DNA from: Lineus longissimus
Lineage: Eukaryota; Nemertea; Pilidiophora; Heteronemertea; Lineidae
Assembly: GCF_910592395.1 (NCBI RefSeq)
Contig: NC_088326.1
Location: 4,221,001-4,285,000, forward strand
Direction of reading: 5' to 3'
DNA length: 64,000 nt
Below the pieces are notes generated by a model. That model saw nothing but the letters and a program-made list of their open reading frames with translations, was not told the origin of the DNA and did no database searches. Position 1 is the stretch's first letter. Each line of letters opens with the position of its first letter. This document shows positions 24,253-34,701 of the stretch, piece by piece. Made by a program: the position numbers and the translations under genes.

Positions 24253-24258
24253 AATAAA
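24253..24258 (+). terminator. Polyadenylation signal candidate, distal lipin isoform
   Basis: AATAAA lies 382 bp after the distal TGA and is the first such hexamer downstream. Confidence 0.5.
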
Positions 24259-25310
24259 AAAATTGCTCCTGTAGACAGAGGTGTCAATTTTATGTATCAT
24301 AGACCATAATTTCTGATGCGGTTGTATGTACAATGGATAAAGATGCTTTAAACAGGCATGAAGTTTGCACATGCCAAGGCTGCCTATTAAGATGTACCTG
24401 CTGTCATAAAATTAATTGGCATGAGGTCTTTTGAGTAGTACGCTTGGTGATAATCTAGTACTGTGATTTATTCTGCTTTGGTATGGGGGTGGGGGGAGGG
24501 GGGCAGTGGCTGCAGAATTTCTGGCTTTCATGTCAGATGTGATCAGAGTTTTATGCCTTAAGCTCGTTTTGCAGACAAGCAATATTTGACGCTGTGATGT
24601 GCAATTATGATCGCATGATCTCGTCTGCAGTCGTCGCAAGTGCCGGCAACAAGACTTGGGGATCACTCCAACCTGGGATCAGTATCACACCCGGCGATTA
24701 CCAGTTTTACTCGCAGACAAGTGAGCTTTGATTGTCGCATGTCACAGTGATAAAAATTGCACGTTTGCGAGACACTTCAAAGGTGGTTAAATGGTTATGG
24801 CAGGGGTGGCTTGCTTCAGAAGAAAGTGTGAGAATAAGGGCATTCTTTGGTTTCAAATACCACTCACAAAGTGCTTACATTTGTTCACTAAATCTAGAAA
24901 AAGGTTTGTTAATGAAATTGTGTATTTTGTGTACCCTGTATGAAAATATTTTTCAGATTTTCTGCGAAATTGTTGTGCGGTAAACAAATTGTTGTCGAAT
25001 TGAGACTGATTGTGCTCAGTCGCCGGTGAATCTATTCCAGTTTGAACCAGAAGAGTGGTTTTGGATAAATCTGTTAGAAAAAAAGTGGAAATTTATTTTT
25101 TGATTTGAAACCCCCCTTAAAATTGTGAGCTGCAATAATCAAAATTTGCTAAAATGTATAGCACTTAGAAATTCGGTTGTCTACAGTATGTGAAAAGGAA
25201 AATATCATTGTGTGGAGATTTTTCACTGAGTTTTTGCAAAAAAATGTGTTCATGTGTATAAATCATTGTAAAAAAGTAATTTTCTAGTGTCGTGGACAAC
25301 ATACTCAAAA
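24259..25310. other. Intergenic stretch, no gene seen
   Basis: The stretch includes a G-rich run at 24484-24506. Open frames are short and unlike known families. Confidence 0.5.
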
Positions 25311-25317
25311 AGTATTA

Positions 25318-25600
25318 AAAGAACTAAACAGTAGAATAAGAAGGTACCATTAAAGTATAGCTTTAAACAGTAGAAAAATAAGGTACCATCAAAGGTGTTA
25401 CTCTAAACAGTAGAATGATAAGATACCACAAAAGTGTAAACTTTAAACTGTAAAAATTGATAAGGTACCATAAAGGTGTAACCTTCAACATTAGAAAAAT
25501 AAGGTACCATATTAAAAGGTATAAGTTCAAACAGTAGAATAATAAGGTACCAAAGAATAACTTTAATCATGAATCGGCAGAATGATAAGGTACCATGAAA
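25318..25600 (+). repeat. Irregular ~40-48-bp tandem repeat
   Basis: Six or so units share AAACAGTAGAATAATAAGGT and GGTACCAT. Unit length varies by insertions. It ends just before a family A MITE. Confidence 0.7.
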
Positions 25601-25643
25601 ACAAAACTAAAAAAAGTATTTTACGACGCGGCTGATTGTGGAC

Positions 25644-25770
25644 AGCTGATGGCACTCTTGGTGAAGAGGTAGAATTCAATGGAAATAACTGGTTTGGGAC
25701 CAGCTGCAGTGTCTTTAATAGAGAGGGTGTACTTAATAGAGAGGTGTCCGCTAAGGGAGGTTCCACTGTA
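25644..25770 (+). mobile_element. MITE family A, copy 7 (5' truncated)
   Basis: Only the right part remains, from CTCTTGGTGAAGAGGTAGAA to GGGAGGTTCCACTGTA. Confidence 0.7.
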
Positions 25771-25959
25771 CTTGTGGTGATATATTGCAGAATATAAGAT
25801 GCTATTATCGGCATTCTTTCCCATTTGATGTTATGCGTGTGATGTAATATTGACGTTTAATGTAGTGACGTTGTCTGCTACTTTCTTTGACTATGTGATG
25901 GTTGCGACTACCATATTGACATGATTGTGCCTTGTTATAGTTATGTTCAGGTTCTTGAG

Positions 25960-26085
25960 TTGTGGTCTAGTGGCTCAGACACCCGACTAGTACTCAAGAG
26001 GTCCCTGGTTCAATCCAATCTCCACAGTCTTAGTGTGACTGTAGGCAGGTTTCTCTTTTCTGACTTGCCTTATCCCATTCTGTAG
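25960..26085 (+). mobile_element. tRNA-like SINE, type 3
   Basis: TGGTCTAGTGGCTCAGA resembles box A and GGTTCAATCC box B, with suitable spacing. The following body (GTAGGCAGGTTTCTC) is not tRNA-like, and no acceptor stem pairing is evident. A family A MITE abuts it at 26087. Confidence 0.55.
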
Positions 26086-26086
26086 A

Positions 26087-26317
26087 TACAGTAGAACCCC
26101 TCTATTATGGACACCCTCGGGACTGACAAGTGCTGTCCTTATTAGAGAGGTGTCCTGATTAGGGAGGTTAAATTGAATGGAAAGAACCAATTTGTGACCA
26201 AAACCAGTGTCCTTCATAGAGAGGTTGTCCTTAATAGAGGAGGTTCCATTGTGTATGAAAATCACCAAAACTAGTGTCCTTAATAGAGAGGTGTCTGCTA
26301 AGGGAGATTCCACTGTA
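26087..26317 (+). mobile_element. MITE family A, copy 8 (internally duplicated)
   Basis: The copy starts TACAGTAGAACCCCTCTATT and reaches a first end at GAGGTTCCATTGTGTA. It then repeats CCAAAACTAGTGTCCTTAAT and ends at GAGATTCCACTGTA, so the right end is present twice. Confidence 0.75.
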
Positions 26318-26661
26318 CTAGTGGGGGGTTCAGAAGAAAAGATTGGATCATTAGAGGTCGAGGCTGCCAGGAGGTAGTTATAAAATGAATGGTTTGGAAA
26401 ATTTGCATCTTAGGATTTTCATCCATCATCATGTCATATTGGTATTTAGCTGATAGATATTAAGCTTAACGTCCTTGCATACTGTAATTCTTTCAGTGGT
26501 GGATTTAGGGGTGGATCATAAGGTTATATTATGGTTAAGCAACCATCACCGCTTGGATTGGTGAAAATGTGGAAGCTGTCAAAAAGCATTTAAAACCATG
26601 TTTTTCGTTGTTTAATTTGAGATATTTTAGAATAGAAATTGATACCTCACTATTGTTATTG

Positions 26662-26768
26662 ATTGTCTCACCAAAACCACGAGGTTGGAGCTAAAATGTA
26701 GACCAAATCGAGGTAGACCCGAGGTGGCCAACATTTTAGCTCCACCCGAGCGGTTTTGGTGAGACAAG
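26662..26768. mobile_element. Palindromic MITE (~107 bp)
   Basis: ATTGTCTCACCAAAACC and AGCTAAAATGT on the left are matched by ACATTTTAGCT and GGTTTTGGTGAGACAA on the right, so almost the whole element folds on itself. A related piece (GTGGAGCTAAAATGTAGA) recurs near 62842. Confidence 0.75.
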
Positions 26769-27347
26769 CAATAATACCTCCAGTTCGATGTCAATTCCAT
26801 AATTTGAAACTTGTTCTAATGAATCAATGTCCATATCATGTTTTGAACACAGCAATTTTGGTACTTGTATTAGAAACATTTTGGTATTTCAACTTAGCTC
26901 TCTTTTATTGTCAGTGTATTCTTTCTCTTTATCTTCTGCTTGGTAAATTAATAACGTTGTGAGGTTTACATTGCATTGGAATATAGTTATGGATATGTGA
27001 GCTGTAATTTATCAGGCCCAAAAAATGTTTGCGTACTTTTGAGTTTGCTCTCGTTGAGTGCTTCTATAGTTGGGCACCGATTGGTGTTATGTACCCTGTG
27101 ATGCAATCTTCCAGGGTGGAGTCCATGACAAGGTTCGGCCTCAAAACCATGGCCACCACCTTTTGGATAAATATATCCATAACCATACCTGTGCCATGAA
27201 AATCTCACCGACTGGTGCTTCTTGTGAAATCAAGTGATTCTAATTTCATTCTGTTGTTTATTTTGTCATACGGCTGTTGATTGCTGACCTTCGATGCCTT
27301 TGAACAGAGGCGTGTTCATGTGGGTGTATTGGGTTTTCAGAAAGACA

Positions 27348-27440
27348 CTACAGGGTGGCCCAGAATTGTTTTCCCTCGCGCAATGGTTGCACAATAGAAT
27401 TCTATTGTGCAAGGGAAAATAATTCTGGGCCACCCTGTAG
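27348..27440. mobile_element. Palindromic MITE family B, copy 2
   Basis: CTACAGGGTGGCCCAGAATT is perfectly inverted as AATTCTGGGCCACCCTGTAG, and the interior pairs around TAGAATTCTA. It is the cleanest copy of the family also seen at 16347-16437. Confidence 0.85.
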
Positions 27441-28025
27441 TTTGAGTTACTGTAACCGGCATATTTTCACAAACCCAATGCACATGTTTGTCAAGTGTTT
27501 TTCAGAGCTGCCTACAAGGTTGACCATGTAAATGGGTCCAATGTGAAATTTGCGGTTAAAGATTTTTGCCTTCTTCCCTTGAGTTGAAGTGTAAAAGAGG
27601 CCTGACAAAGTGTGATAAATAGGTCCAAAGAGGCAAGGCAATGTATCAAATATCTCTCCAATGTGTGTGGGGTAGGCAGCTTTGGTCCTTGTAAATCCCA
27701 ACAAACCTTGAAAGTGGACACGTTTATCAATCTGGGACACCCTGTATGCCCTGGACACTGGAGGTCAGTTATCCAATGGTCAGTCTGTGTTGAGGTATTC
27801 CATTCTATTGAAAGTAATAAAACATTCATCTTCAAATCATTGTGTTCATGATTTGTTCGTCAACTTGCCACAGCTTTCTGATTTGCTACAAAAAACCTCA
27901 AATGTCTTGAAACAAAGATGGTCAGTGTCTGCTCCTGTCCTACGTATGGGCGCGTACTTTGCAATTACGGGCTCGGAAGAATACCAGTCATGACGTGGAC
28001 CACGAAGGATACTAGAAGTAAATGT
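27441..28025. other. Intergenic stretch, nothing recognised
   Basis: Overlapping short open frames exist on both strands, but none resembles a known protein. A partial terminus GGGACACCCTGTA appears at about 27736. Confidence 0.45.
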
Positions 28026-28039
28026 ATGTGTTCTGTCTT

Positions 28040-29275
28040 CTTCAGTGTAACATCACCTCTTGCTTCAGTGTAACATCACCTCTGGCTCCAGTAGGCAGGT
28101 TGTGACCCCAGGACAGCTCCTTGTCTCCATTTTCTTTAGTGTAACATCACCTCTGGCACCAGTAGGCAGGTTGTGACCCCAGGACAGCTCCTTGTCTCCA
28201 TTTTCTTTAGTGGAACATCACCTCTGGTTCCAGTAGGCAGGTTGTGACCTGAGGACAGCTCCTTGTCTCCATTTTCTTCAGCAGAACATCACCTCTGGTT
28301 CCAGTAGGCAGGTTGTGACCTGAGGACAGCTCCTTGTCTCCATTTTCTTCAGCAGAACATCACCTCTGGTTCCAGTGAGCAGGTTGTGACCCGAGGACAA
28401 CTCCTTATCTCCATTTTCTTTAGCGGAACATCATCTCTGGCTTAAGTAGGCAGGTTGTGAACCGAGGACAGGTTCTTGTCTCCATTTTCTTCAGCAGAAC
28501 ATCACCTCTGGCTCCAGTAGGCAGGTTGTGACCCGAGGTCAGCCCCTTGTCTCAATTTTCTTCAGGGGAACATTATCTCAGGTTCCAGTGAGCAGGTTGT
28601 GACCCGAGGACAGCTCCTTGTCTCCATTTTCTTTAGTTGAACATCACCTCTGGCTCCAGTAGGCAGGTTGTGACCCAAGGGCAGCTCCTTGTCTCCATTT
28701 TCTGTAGTTAAACATCATCTCTTGCTCCAGTAGGCAGTTTGTGACCCGAGGACAGCTACTTGCCCCCATTTTTTGTAGTTGAACATCACCTCTTTCTCCA
28801 GTAGGCAGTTTGTGACCCAGGAGCAGCTCCTTGCCCCCATTTTCTGTAGTTTAACATCATCTCTGGCTATAGTAAGTAGGCAGTTTGTGACCCAAGGGCA
28901 GCTCCTTGTCTCCATTTTCTGTAGTTAAACATCATCTCTTGCTCCAGTAGGCAGTTTGTGACCCGAGGACAGCTACTTGCCCCCATTTTCTGTAGTTGAA
29001 CATCACCTCTTTCTCCAGTAGGCAGTTTGTGACCCAAGAGCAGCTCCTTGCCCCCATTTTCTGTAGTTTAACATCATCTCTGGCTATAGTAAGTAGGCAG
29101 TTTGTGACCCAAGGGCAGCTCCTTGCCCCCATTTTCTGTAGTTGAACATCACCTCTGGCTCCAGTAGTCATTTTGTGACCCGAGGACAGGTCCTTGTCTC
29201 CATTTTCTTTAGTTGAACATCATCTCTGGCTCCAGTAGGCAGGTTGTGACCCGCGGTCAGGTCCAAGCCTCGGAG
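28040..29275 (+). repeat. Left arm of a giant inverted array of 71-bp repeats
   Basis: About 17 units of roughly 71 bp carry the landmarks ACATCACCTCTGGCTCCAGT, AGGCAGGTTGTGACC and GACAGCTCCTTGTCTCCATT. The interval 28091-28162 sets the period. Units near 28730-29110 form a higher-order duplication. Open frames repeating WVTNCLL come from the repeat and are not genes. Confidence 0.9.
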
Positions 29276-29814
29276 AAAAGGCGCATTGCCATTCTTGTCT
29301 AACAAGACAACTGATGTCGCTATTCACAACCGAGTGCGAATGGAGACAATCAAGATTGTTATTGTTCAGAATTGTGACGGTATACACCTTTCCAGAAATG
29401 GGGCGCTGAGTGTCCGAAATAGTGATGTCATAAGGGGAAACTATATAGGCCTCATGGTTGAGGGACAAAGGAGATAGTCATGGTTGACCAACACACTTGA
29501 ATGCCTTTAATGACGGACAAGGGGAAAAAAGTTAGTTCCAATGCAAGCCACCAATTTCGGGAAGCATGTATACAGTGACGACGTGAAGTTGGTCTTCTTG
29601 ATGTAATGCCGTCAAGACCAGTCCAGTTACCATGATAGCATAATGATAATGGGGACTAAACTGGGGGCCCGAAGACCAGATCGGTCGCCATGGAAAGGAT
29701 AATGTGGAACAGGGGTAGGGTAGTTCTCTAATGGAGTGAACTGGAGGATGGAACTGTAGCCCCGACCAGCTTTAGTCACTCGGCTGGTTTTTCAAGCACT
29801 CACTGGCCCACCAC
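29276..29814. other. Central spacer of the inverted 71-bp array
   Basis: About 540 bp of non-repetitive sequence separates the two arms. It contains a small palindrome CTTGTCTAACAAGAC at about 29294. There is no credible gene. Confidence 0.6.
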
Positions 29815-30915
29815 AGCCTGCCTGCTGGAGCCAGAGATTATGTTCTGCTAAAGAAAATGGAGACAAGGACCTGTCTTCGAGTCACAACCTGCCTACTGGA
29901 GCCAAAGATGATGTTCTACTAAATAAAGGAGACAAGGAGCTTTCCTCTGGTCACAACCTGCCTAAGATGATGTTCTACTAAATAAAATGGAGACAAAGAC
30001 ATGTGTTTGAGTCACAACCTGCCTACTTGAGCCAAAGATGATCTTCTACTAGGGATGACCTCGGGTCACAACCTGCCTACTGGTGCCAGAGATGATATTC
30101 CACCAAAGAAAATGGAGACAAGGAGTTGTCCTCGGGTCACAACCTGCCTACTGGAGCCAGAGGTGATGTTCCACTAAATAAAATGGAGACAAGGACCTGT
30201 CTTCGAGCCACAACCTGCCTACTTGAGCCAGAGGTGATGTTCCACTAAAGAAAATGGAGACAAGGAGCTGTCCTGGGGTCACAACCTGCCTACTGGAGCC
30301 AGAGGTGATGTTCTACTAGGGATGACCTCGGGTCACAACCTGCCTACTAGAGCCAGAGATGATATTCCACTAAAGCAAATGGCGACAAGGAGCTGTCCTC
30401 GGGTCCCAGAGATGATATTCCACTAACGAAAATGGAGACCAGGAGCTGTCCTCGGGTCACAACCTGCCTACTGCCTACTACAGAGGTGATGTTCCACTAA
30501 AGAAAATGGAGACAAGGAGCTGTCCTGAGGTCACAACCTGCCTACTGGTGCCAGAGGTGATGCTCCACTGAAGAAAATGGAGATAAGGAGCTGTCCTCGG
30601 GTCACAACCTGCCTACTGGGGCCAGAGATGATGTTCCGCTAAAGAAAATGGAGACAAGGAGCTGTCCTCGGGTCACAACCTGCCTACTGGAACCAGAGGT
30701 GATGTTCCGCTAAAGAAAATGGAGATAAGGAGCTGTCCTCGGGTCACAACCTGCCTACTGGGGCCAGAGATGATGTTCCGCTAAAGAAAATGGAGAAAAG
30801 GAGCTGTCCTCGGGTCACAACCTGCCTACTGGAACCAGAGGTGATGTTCTGCTACAGAAAATGGAGATAAGGAGCTATCCTCGGGTCACAACCTGCCTAC
30901 TGGAACCAGAGATGA
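29815..30915 (-). repeat. Right arm of the giant inverted array of 71-bp repeats
   Basis: About 15 units are the reverse complement of those at 28040-29275, with landmarks AATGGAGACAAGGAGCTGTC, GGTCACAACCTGCCTACTGG and AGCCAGAGGTGATGTTC. Some units are shortened or fused, for example near 29945 and 30410. With the left arm this makes a fold-back structure of about 2.9 kb, ending about 140 bp from the RPS8 3' end. Confidence 0.9.
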
Positions 30916-31043
30916 TTCTTCTGGTTAAGAAGAATGTTTCCACATTTGGACAGTTAATCCCAGTGTGGTACTACTCAAGATTAAACAGAGCAATTACCAC
31001 GCAACAAAACAATTCAAGGCAAATGTTTCATAGTATTTTTTAA

Positions 31044-31049
31044 TTTATT
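31044..31049 (-). terminator. RPS8 polyadenylation signal
   Basis: On the minus strand AATAAA lies 15 bp after the RPS8 TAA, giving the very short 3' UTR usual for ribosomal protein genes. Confidence 0.7.
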
Positions 31050-31064
31050 ATTTAACTGTACAGT

Positions 31065-34000
31065 TTACTTTCCCTTCTTCGCCTTGACCTTCCTGTAATA
31101 GAACTCGAGTTCCTTGCCTTCCAAGATGTAACCATCGCAACGACCACACTGTCCGGGGCGAGACGAAACACACGCTGCAATGACAAAGACGTACCTATTT
31201 TAGCATCTTGGCAAAAGGAACACACAGTATTAAAGTTCTAGCAGTTAATGCATTTGGCTTATCCTTTCACAAACTACGCCCCAAGGATATAACTGAAAGC
31301 GTGTGGAGTCCGGGGCCTCCAGACTCGACCTATCCTTTCACACACTATGCCCCAAGGAAGGCTAGTGCTACCTGAAAGGATGTGGAGTCCGGGGCCACCA
31401 GACCCCACCCGTCACGGCCAGCTGGCAGGGCCGGGCAGCCGCTCAATACTAAAACAATCCCATAAGAGCTAGTGTTTACTTGAGTGAAAGCCGGAGAACA
31501 GTAGTTTCTCTCATTCAGGAATCTCTTCATCAACCCAAGTATTTTTTGGTAGTATTCTGGTAGCCATGCAGTTTGGTTAGCACTAGCAGTCAGAGTAACT
31601 ATGACAAGTCGTGTCATCATTGAAAGCACAAAGCCAAGACGGCACACTAACAACTCCACGAAATACTTCATCATTCTGCTGAGCCAAACAAATGCTTGCA
31701 CTCTTGCCCCAGTGACCTCTAGGGGCTGCCAAGACGGGCTGAGCAACCCTACCACAACACAATCTCCACCTTGCAAGGAGAAAAATAAGTCTTATCAGAG
31801 CAAACGAGACTTCTGGGCCGACACCAACACTCACCATAAAGACGTCCAGTGGCGAACTGTTCCTCGATGGCGGTTTCAACCTTGGCGGTTTTCTTCCTCT
31901 CCTCGTATTTTTTCTGCGTCTTCTTGGAGCGTTTTTTGCTTAAGCTGGCTTCCTCGGCCTCGGTCTGTAAAATTAAGTATGGTGTTATGGCAGATAATAC
32001 CGGCAGCAGTAGAAGAACAAAGTCGGTGTTAAATTAATCGATTCACATAATCAAGACCTTATTTCATATTTCCAGAAGTTATATTATTAAGTTTCTTATA
32101 GGTATTTTAAGATACCGTGTTGTGTCAAGGCAGATTACAGTCGAAGTACATCAGAAAAAGATTATCAGCAACGATATATCAGCCGAAAGATGGTGTTAGG
32201 TTTAATCATCACACATACTTCAACACATCATGCCTCTCAGCCACGGCCTCAATGCAAGAGCTAAAGAAAAACGCCAAAGAAAGACAACAACCAGCCACGA
32301 ATCTGCTGAGGAATGATATACACTGAACAAGCCCATGGTCCTTACCAATTTGGCTCCCTTCTTCCTTCCGAGCTGCATGGCATAATGAGCCTCGTACCAC
32401 TGTCGGAATGGCGTAGCATCGATTTGGACAATACAGTTCTTCACGAGTGTCTTGGTTCGCACGAGTTCATTGTTACTGGCATTGTAGACGACATCGATAA
32501 TACGAGTCTTGCGGCTCTGGCCTGGAAGGGAGGAGGCAGTAAAATACTGAGAACTGCTGAATTTTGGGGGCGTTAGTACCGAATTCTGTTCAGAAGTACA
32601 TCAGTAACAAAGGAATCAGCATTTTGCTCAGTCGAAAGATGGTGATAAAATTGTTCATCATTTGTACTTCCGGTGTAATATGACCCTGCGGCAAGGTCCT
32701 AACCATTTCTGACATAGCCTCTCTCACTTTTTAGTTTTCGGAATGTGCCTAGAAAGGCCAGCAGAAACACAGCGTGGCAACACCGCCACCCTATGCGCTC
32801 AGCAGAGTGAAATATATCAGCAATATCATGAAAATAGAAAGTGTTGGCAAAATTAAATCCAGAGCAACAATGTGCCATTTGACACCACGGGTGGCACTAA
32901 AGTGGCCGGCCACTGCTGTGGGCCTAATTCTTAACATCTTTATTTTTTAAAAGAAGTAGTCTTTCTCTCTACTTACTCTCAGAACCCCATGAGAAGTTTC
33001 CAGTGTCCAACCTCAAGGCACGGTACTTCTTGTTGCCACCTCGAGTTCTCACAGTGTGGATACGTCTGGCCCCAAGCTGCAAAAGAGTCACCAGATTTTC
33101 AAATCCAACAGATTCGTTTTAGTCATGTTAGGGTAAAACCGATCTTTCTTGGTTGAAGTAAATCAGTATGAAGGTTTCAGCAACGTTTTTAATCAGCCGA
33201 AAGATGGTAAGTTTAAATCATCACACTTACTTCAACAACAGACTTACGGAAATCACAACACAGAAATTAGCTCATTTACTTTCATAGTTTCAACAACGCA
33301 CATAAACAAATTTATGTCCTGGGTTCATGTGGTACTATACACCAGATCACAGAACAGGCAGAGCTAACCCCCCCACCCCCAACAAAAAAACCTTGTATAT
33401 TTTGCCTTCCTGACGCCCAAGTTATTCAGCAATTCCCAGTGCAGTCACCAAAATTGCTCAGAGACAGAATCATCCTTCAAGTCAAATCAAGAGATATGAC
33501 TGATCGATTCTTTTGGGCAAAGACACTTTGCAGGAGCTAGGGGCTCAACTTGGTGGTCCTAGGGCGAGTTTTATCAATTTTAGGTGTAATTTTCATCTCC
33601 ATCACTCCACACAGTTCCTGACATGTCCACTTCTAAGTTCTGGCTTAAAATTTACAATCCCGATCAGAAATGACATAGTTTGATCGCATTCAACTATAAA
33701 TCCATTGAACGGCAGCACTTCTTTAGACAACCGATGACCTTTTTTTTGGGCAGTGAACGGGGATTGTAAAGTCATTCCCACTTCTGTATTGCTTTAGTTA
33801 CTGACCTTGGTACCAGCAGCAGGTCGACCTAATTCAAACTTCCTTTTCTTGCGGATGGGCTCCCGGCGACCTCCGGTCTTCCTCCTCTTATGCCACTTAT
33901 CTCGCGAGATACCTGAAGAAATACAAACAGGCCTACATCAACATTGGACAATACCATTACCACTAGTCCTCTACACTTCATTCAAATAAAACTTCACTTT

Positions 34001-34665
34001 AACCAAGGTTCTCATAATAAACACTGTTGACACTATTTAGCTGCTTGCCATGTCTGTTTCACATTGTGGAAGCGCGCACGGTAGGCCTACCCTAGGGGCT
34101 AGGGCAGGCAGTGTATCTGCCGACTGGTCAACATGCAATTTCTACCATGAAACTTGCGAGGAAACCACCACAGTGAAAATCACGGCACTACAATTCATTC
34201 TTGTTTCAAATGGCAGGAACCACACAAACTTTGAGTTAAAGATTGAAGTGTGTCGCTGCTGAATGCTGCATGCAACGACATGAGTGCATTGACACCACCA
34301 AATGACCTATCGTCTAGTCTAGTCCAGTCCGAGGATGGCGAATTGACTAAATAAGGCAACAAACTTCATGACAAAATCAGCTTGAATTCACACTACGATC
34401 AGGACGATATTCTACGATCATGACGATCAGAACGATACACACATGCACAGACAATGTATACGTATAAAAGGGTCATGCCCGAACACAGGACGAACCCGAT
34501 CATTTTTCTCCATATTTAAGTACGAAAATAAACAAACTGATGGAATATTATAAATCGTCAGTGTTATTTGTTTCACAATTCTCTGATCTTTCTAAAAGAT
34601 GGACTTCCATTAGCTGCAAAATGAGGCGATTATAAAACACTTCGGCAGAAAGGAAACATACCCAT
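31065..34665 (-). CDS. RPS8: 40S ribosomal protein S8 (eS8), 208 aa, six exons
   Basis: This is a structural protein of the small ribosomal subunit. Coding exons in transcript order: 34665-34662, 33912-33806, 33076-32977, 32521-32346, 31964-31835, 31174-31065. The joins are all GT-AG and the phases agree. The spliced protein has the family's usual 208 residues. It starts [18 protein letters not shown], continues through [32 protein letters not shown] and [20 protein letters not shown], and ends with [20 protein letters not shown] and a basic KVKAKKGK tail. Exon 1 codes only ATG plus one base, as in vertebrate RPS8. Introns 2, 3, 4 and 5 carry box C/D snoRNAs or a candidate one. A 5' TOP-like start (CTCTTT) precedes the ATG. 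It is downstream of RPL30 on the same strand and convergent with lipin. Confidence 0.97.
31260..31440. repeat. Local duplication in RPS8 intron 5
   Basis: ATCCTTTCACA-ACTA-GCCCCAAGGA and GTGTGGAGTCCGGGGCC occur twice in tandem, about 65-75 bp apart. It lies in the intron, with no coding meaning. Confidence 0.6.
31508..31626 (-). ncRNA. Candidate box C/D snoRNA, SNORD46-like, in RPS8 intron 5
   Basis: On the minus strand a box C (AATGATGA, 31614-31621) is followed 20 nt later by CTGA (31590-31593). The 12 nt before that CTGA are the exact complement of AGTAACTATGAC, a highly conserved piece of 28S rRNA. The fifth base from the box points to an adenosine. From memory this is the site guided by SNORD46 in mammals (snR63 in yeast), and SNORD46 is also hosted by RPS8. 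A C' (TTGATGA) and D (CTGA, 31515-31518) can be placed, but the terminal stem is weak, so the ends are uncertain. Confidence 0.55.
32143..32221 (-). ncRNA. Box C/D snoRNA, SNORD38-like, copy 1 (RPS8 intron 4)
   Basis: On the minus strand this reads GAAGTA (stem), box C GTGATGA, guide ACACCATCTTTCGG, box D' CTGA, a C'-like TGCTGATA, box D CTGA and TACTTC (stem). The D' guide pairs with CCGAAAGATGGTG of 28S rRNA over 13 nt and selects the second A of the AAA. Mammalian SNORD38A/B, also in RPS8 introns, modify 28S rRNA in this area as far as I recall. It should be released from the excised intron. Confidence 0.85.
32593..32670 (-). ncRNA. Box C/D snoRNA, SNORD38-like, copy 2 (RPS8 intron 3)
   Basis: The terminal stem GAAGTAC/GTACTTC is perfect. 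Box C is AATGATGA, D' CTGA, C'-like TGCTGATT and D CTGA. The D' guide TCACCATCTTTCG matches 28S CGAAAGATGGTGA over 13 nt. The base next to the box is changed (CGACTGA rather than CGGCTGA), leaving the target A unaffected. Confidence 0.85.
33152..33236 (-). ncRNA. Box C/D snoRNA, SNORD38-like, copy 3 (RPS8 intron 2)
   Basis: This copy has the longest terminal stem, nine perfect pairs (GTTGAAGTA/TACTTCAAC). Box C is GTGATGA, the guide ACCATCTTTCGG stands before D' CTGA, C'-like TGCTGAAA follows and D is CTGA. Twelve nucleotides pair with 28S rRNA. Confidence 0.85.
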
Positions 34666-34681
34666 GATGGCGACCAAAATT

Positions 34682-34701
34682 AAAGAGATGGATTGTGGGT
34701 A
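34682..34701 (-). promoter_or_regulatory. RPS8 start region: TACCCACAAT element plus TOP-like start
   Basis: Reading toward RPS8, TACCCACAAT (34701-34692) is followed 4 bp later by a pyrimidine start CTCTTT (34687-34682), about 17 bp before the ATG. A 5' terminal oligopyrimidine is typical of ribosomal protein mRNAs and couples their translation to TOR signalling. The transcription start is inferred. Confidence 0.5.

Noticed and set aside
26087-26317. Small protein genes with [14 protein letters not shown] or [10 protein letters not shown] strings
   Set aside because: The same frames occur in every family A MITE copy in both directions and break at random; they are repeat translations that often contaminate gene predictions.
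28715-29171. Minus-strand proteins repeating WVTNCLL
   Set aside because: The frame is made by the 71-bp repeat; it is lost after indels and has no start context or homology.
28040-30915. A CRISPR-like array
   Set aside because: The units are directly contiguous without unique spacers, in an intron-bearing animal genome.
31345-31879. Two overlapping frames of 98-143 codons in RPS8 intron 5
   Set aside because: They run through an intron with a local duplication and a snoRNA, on both strands, without protein resemblance.
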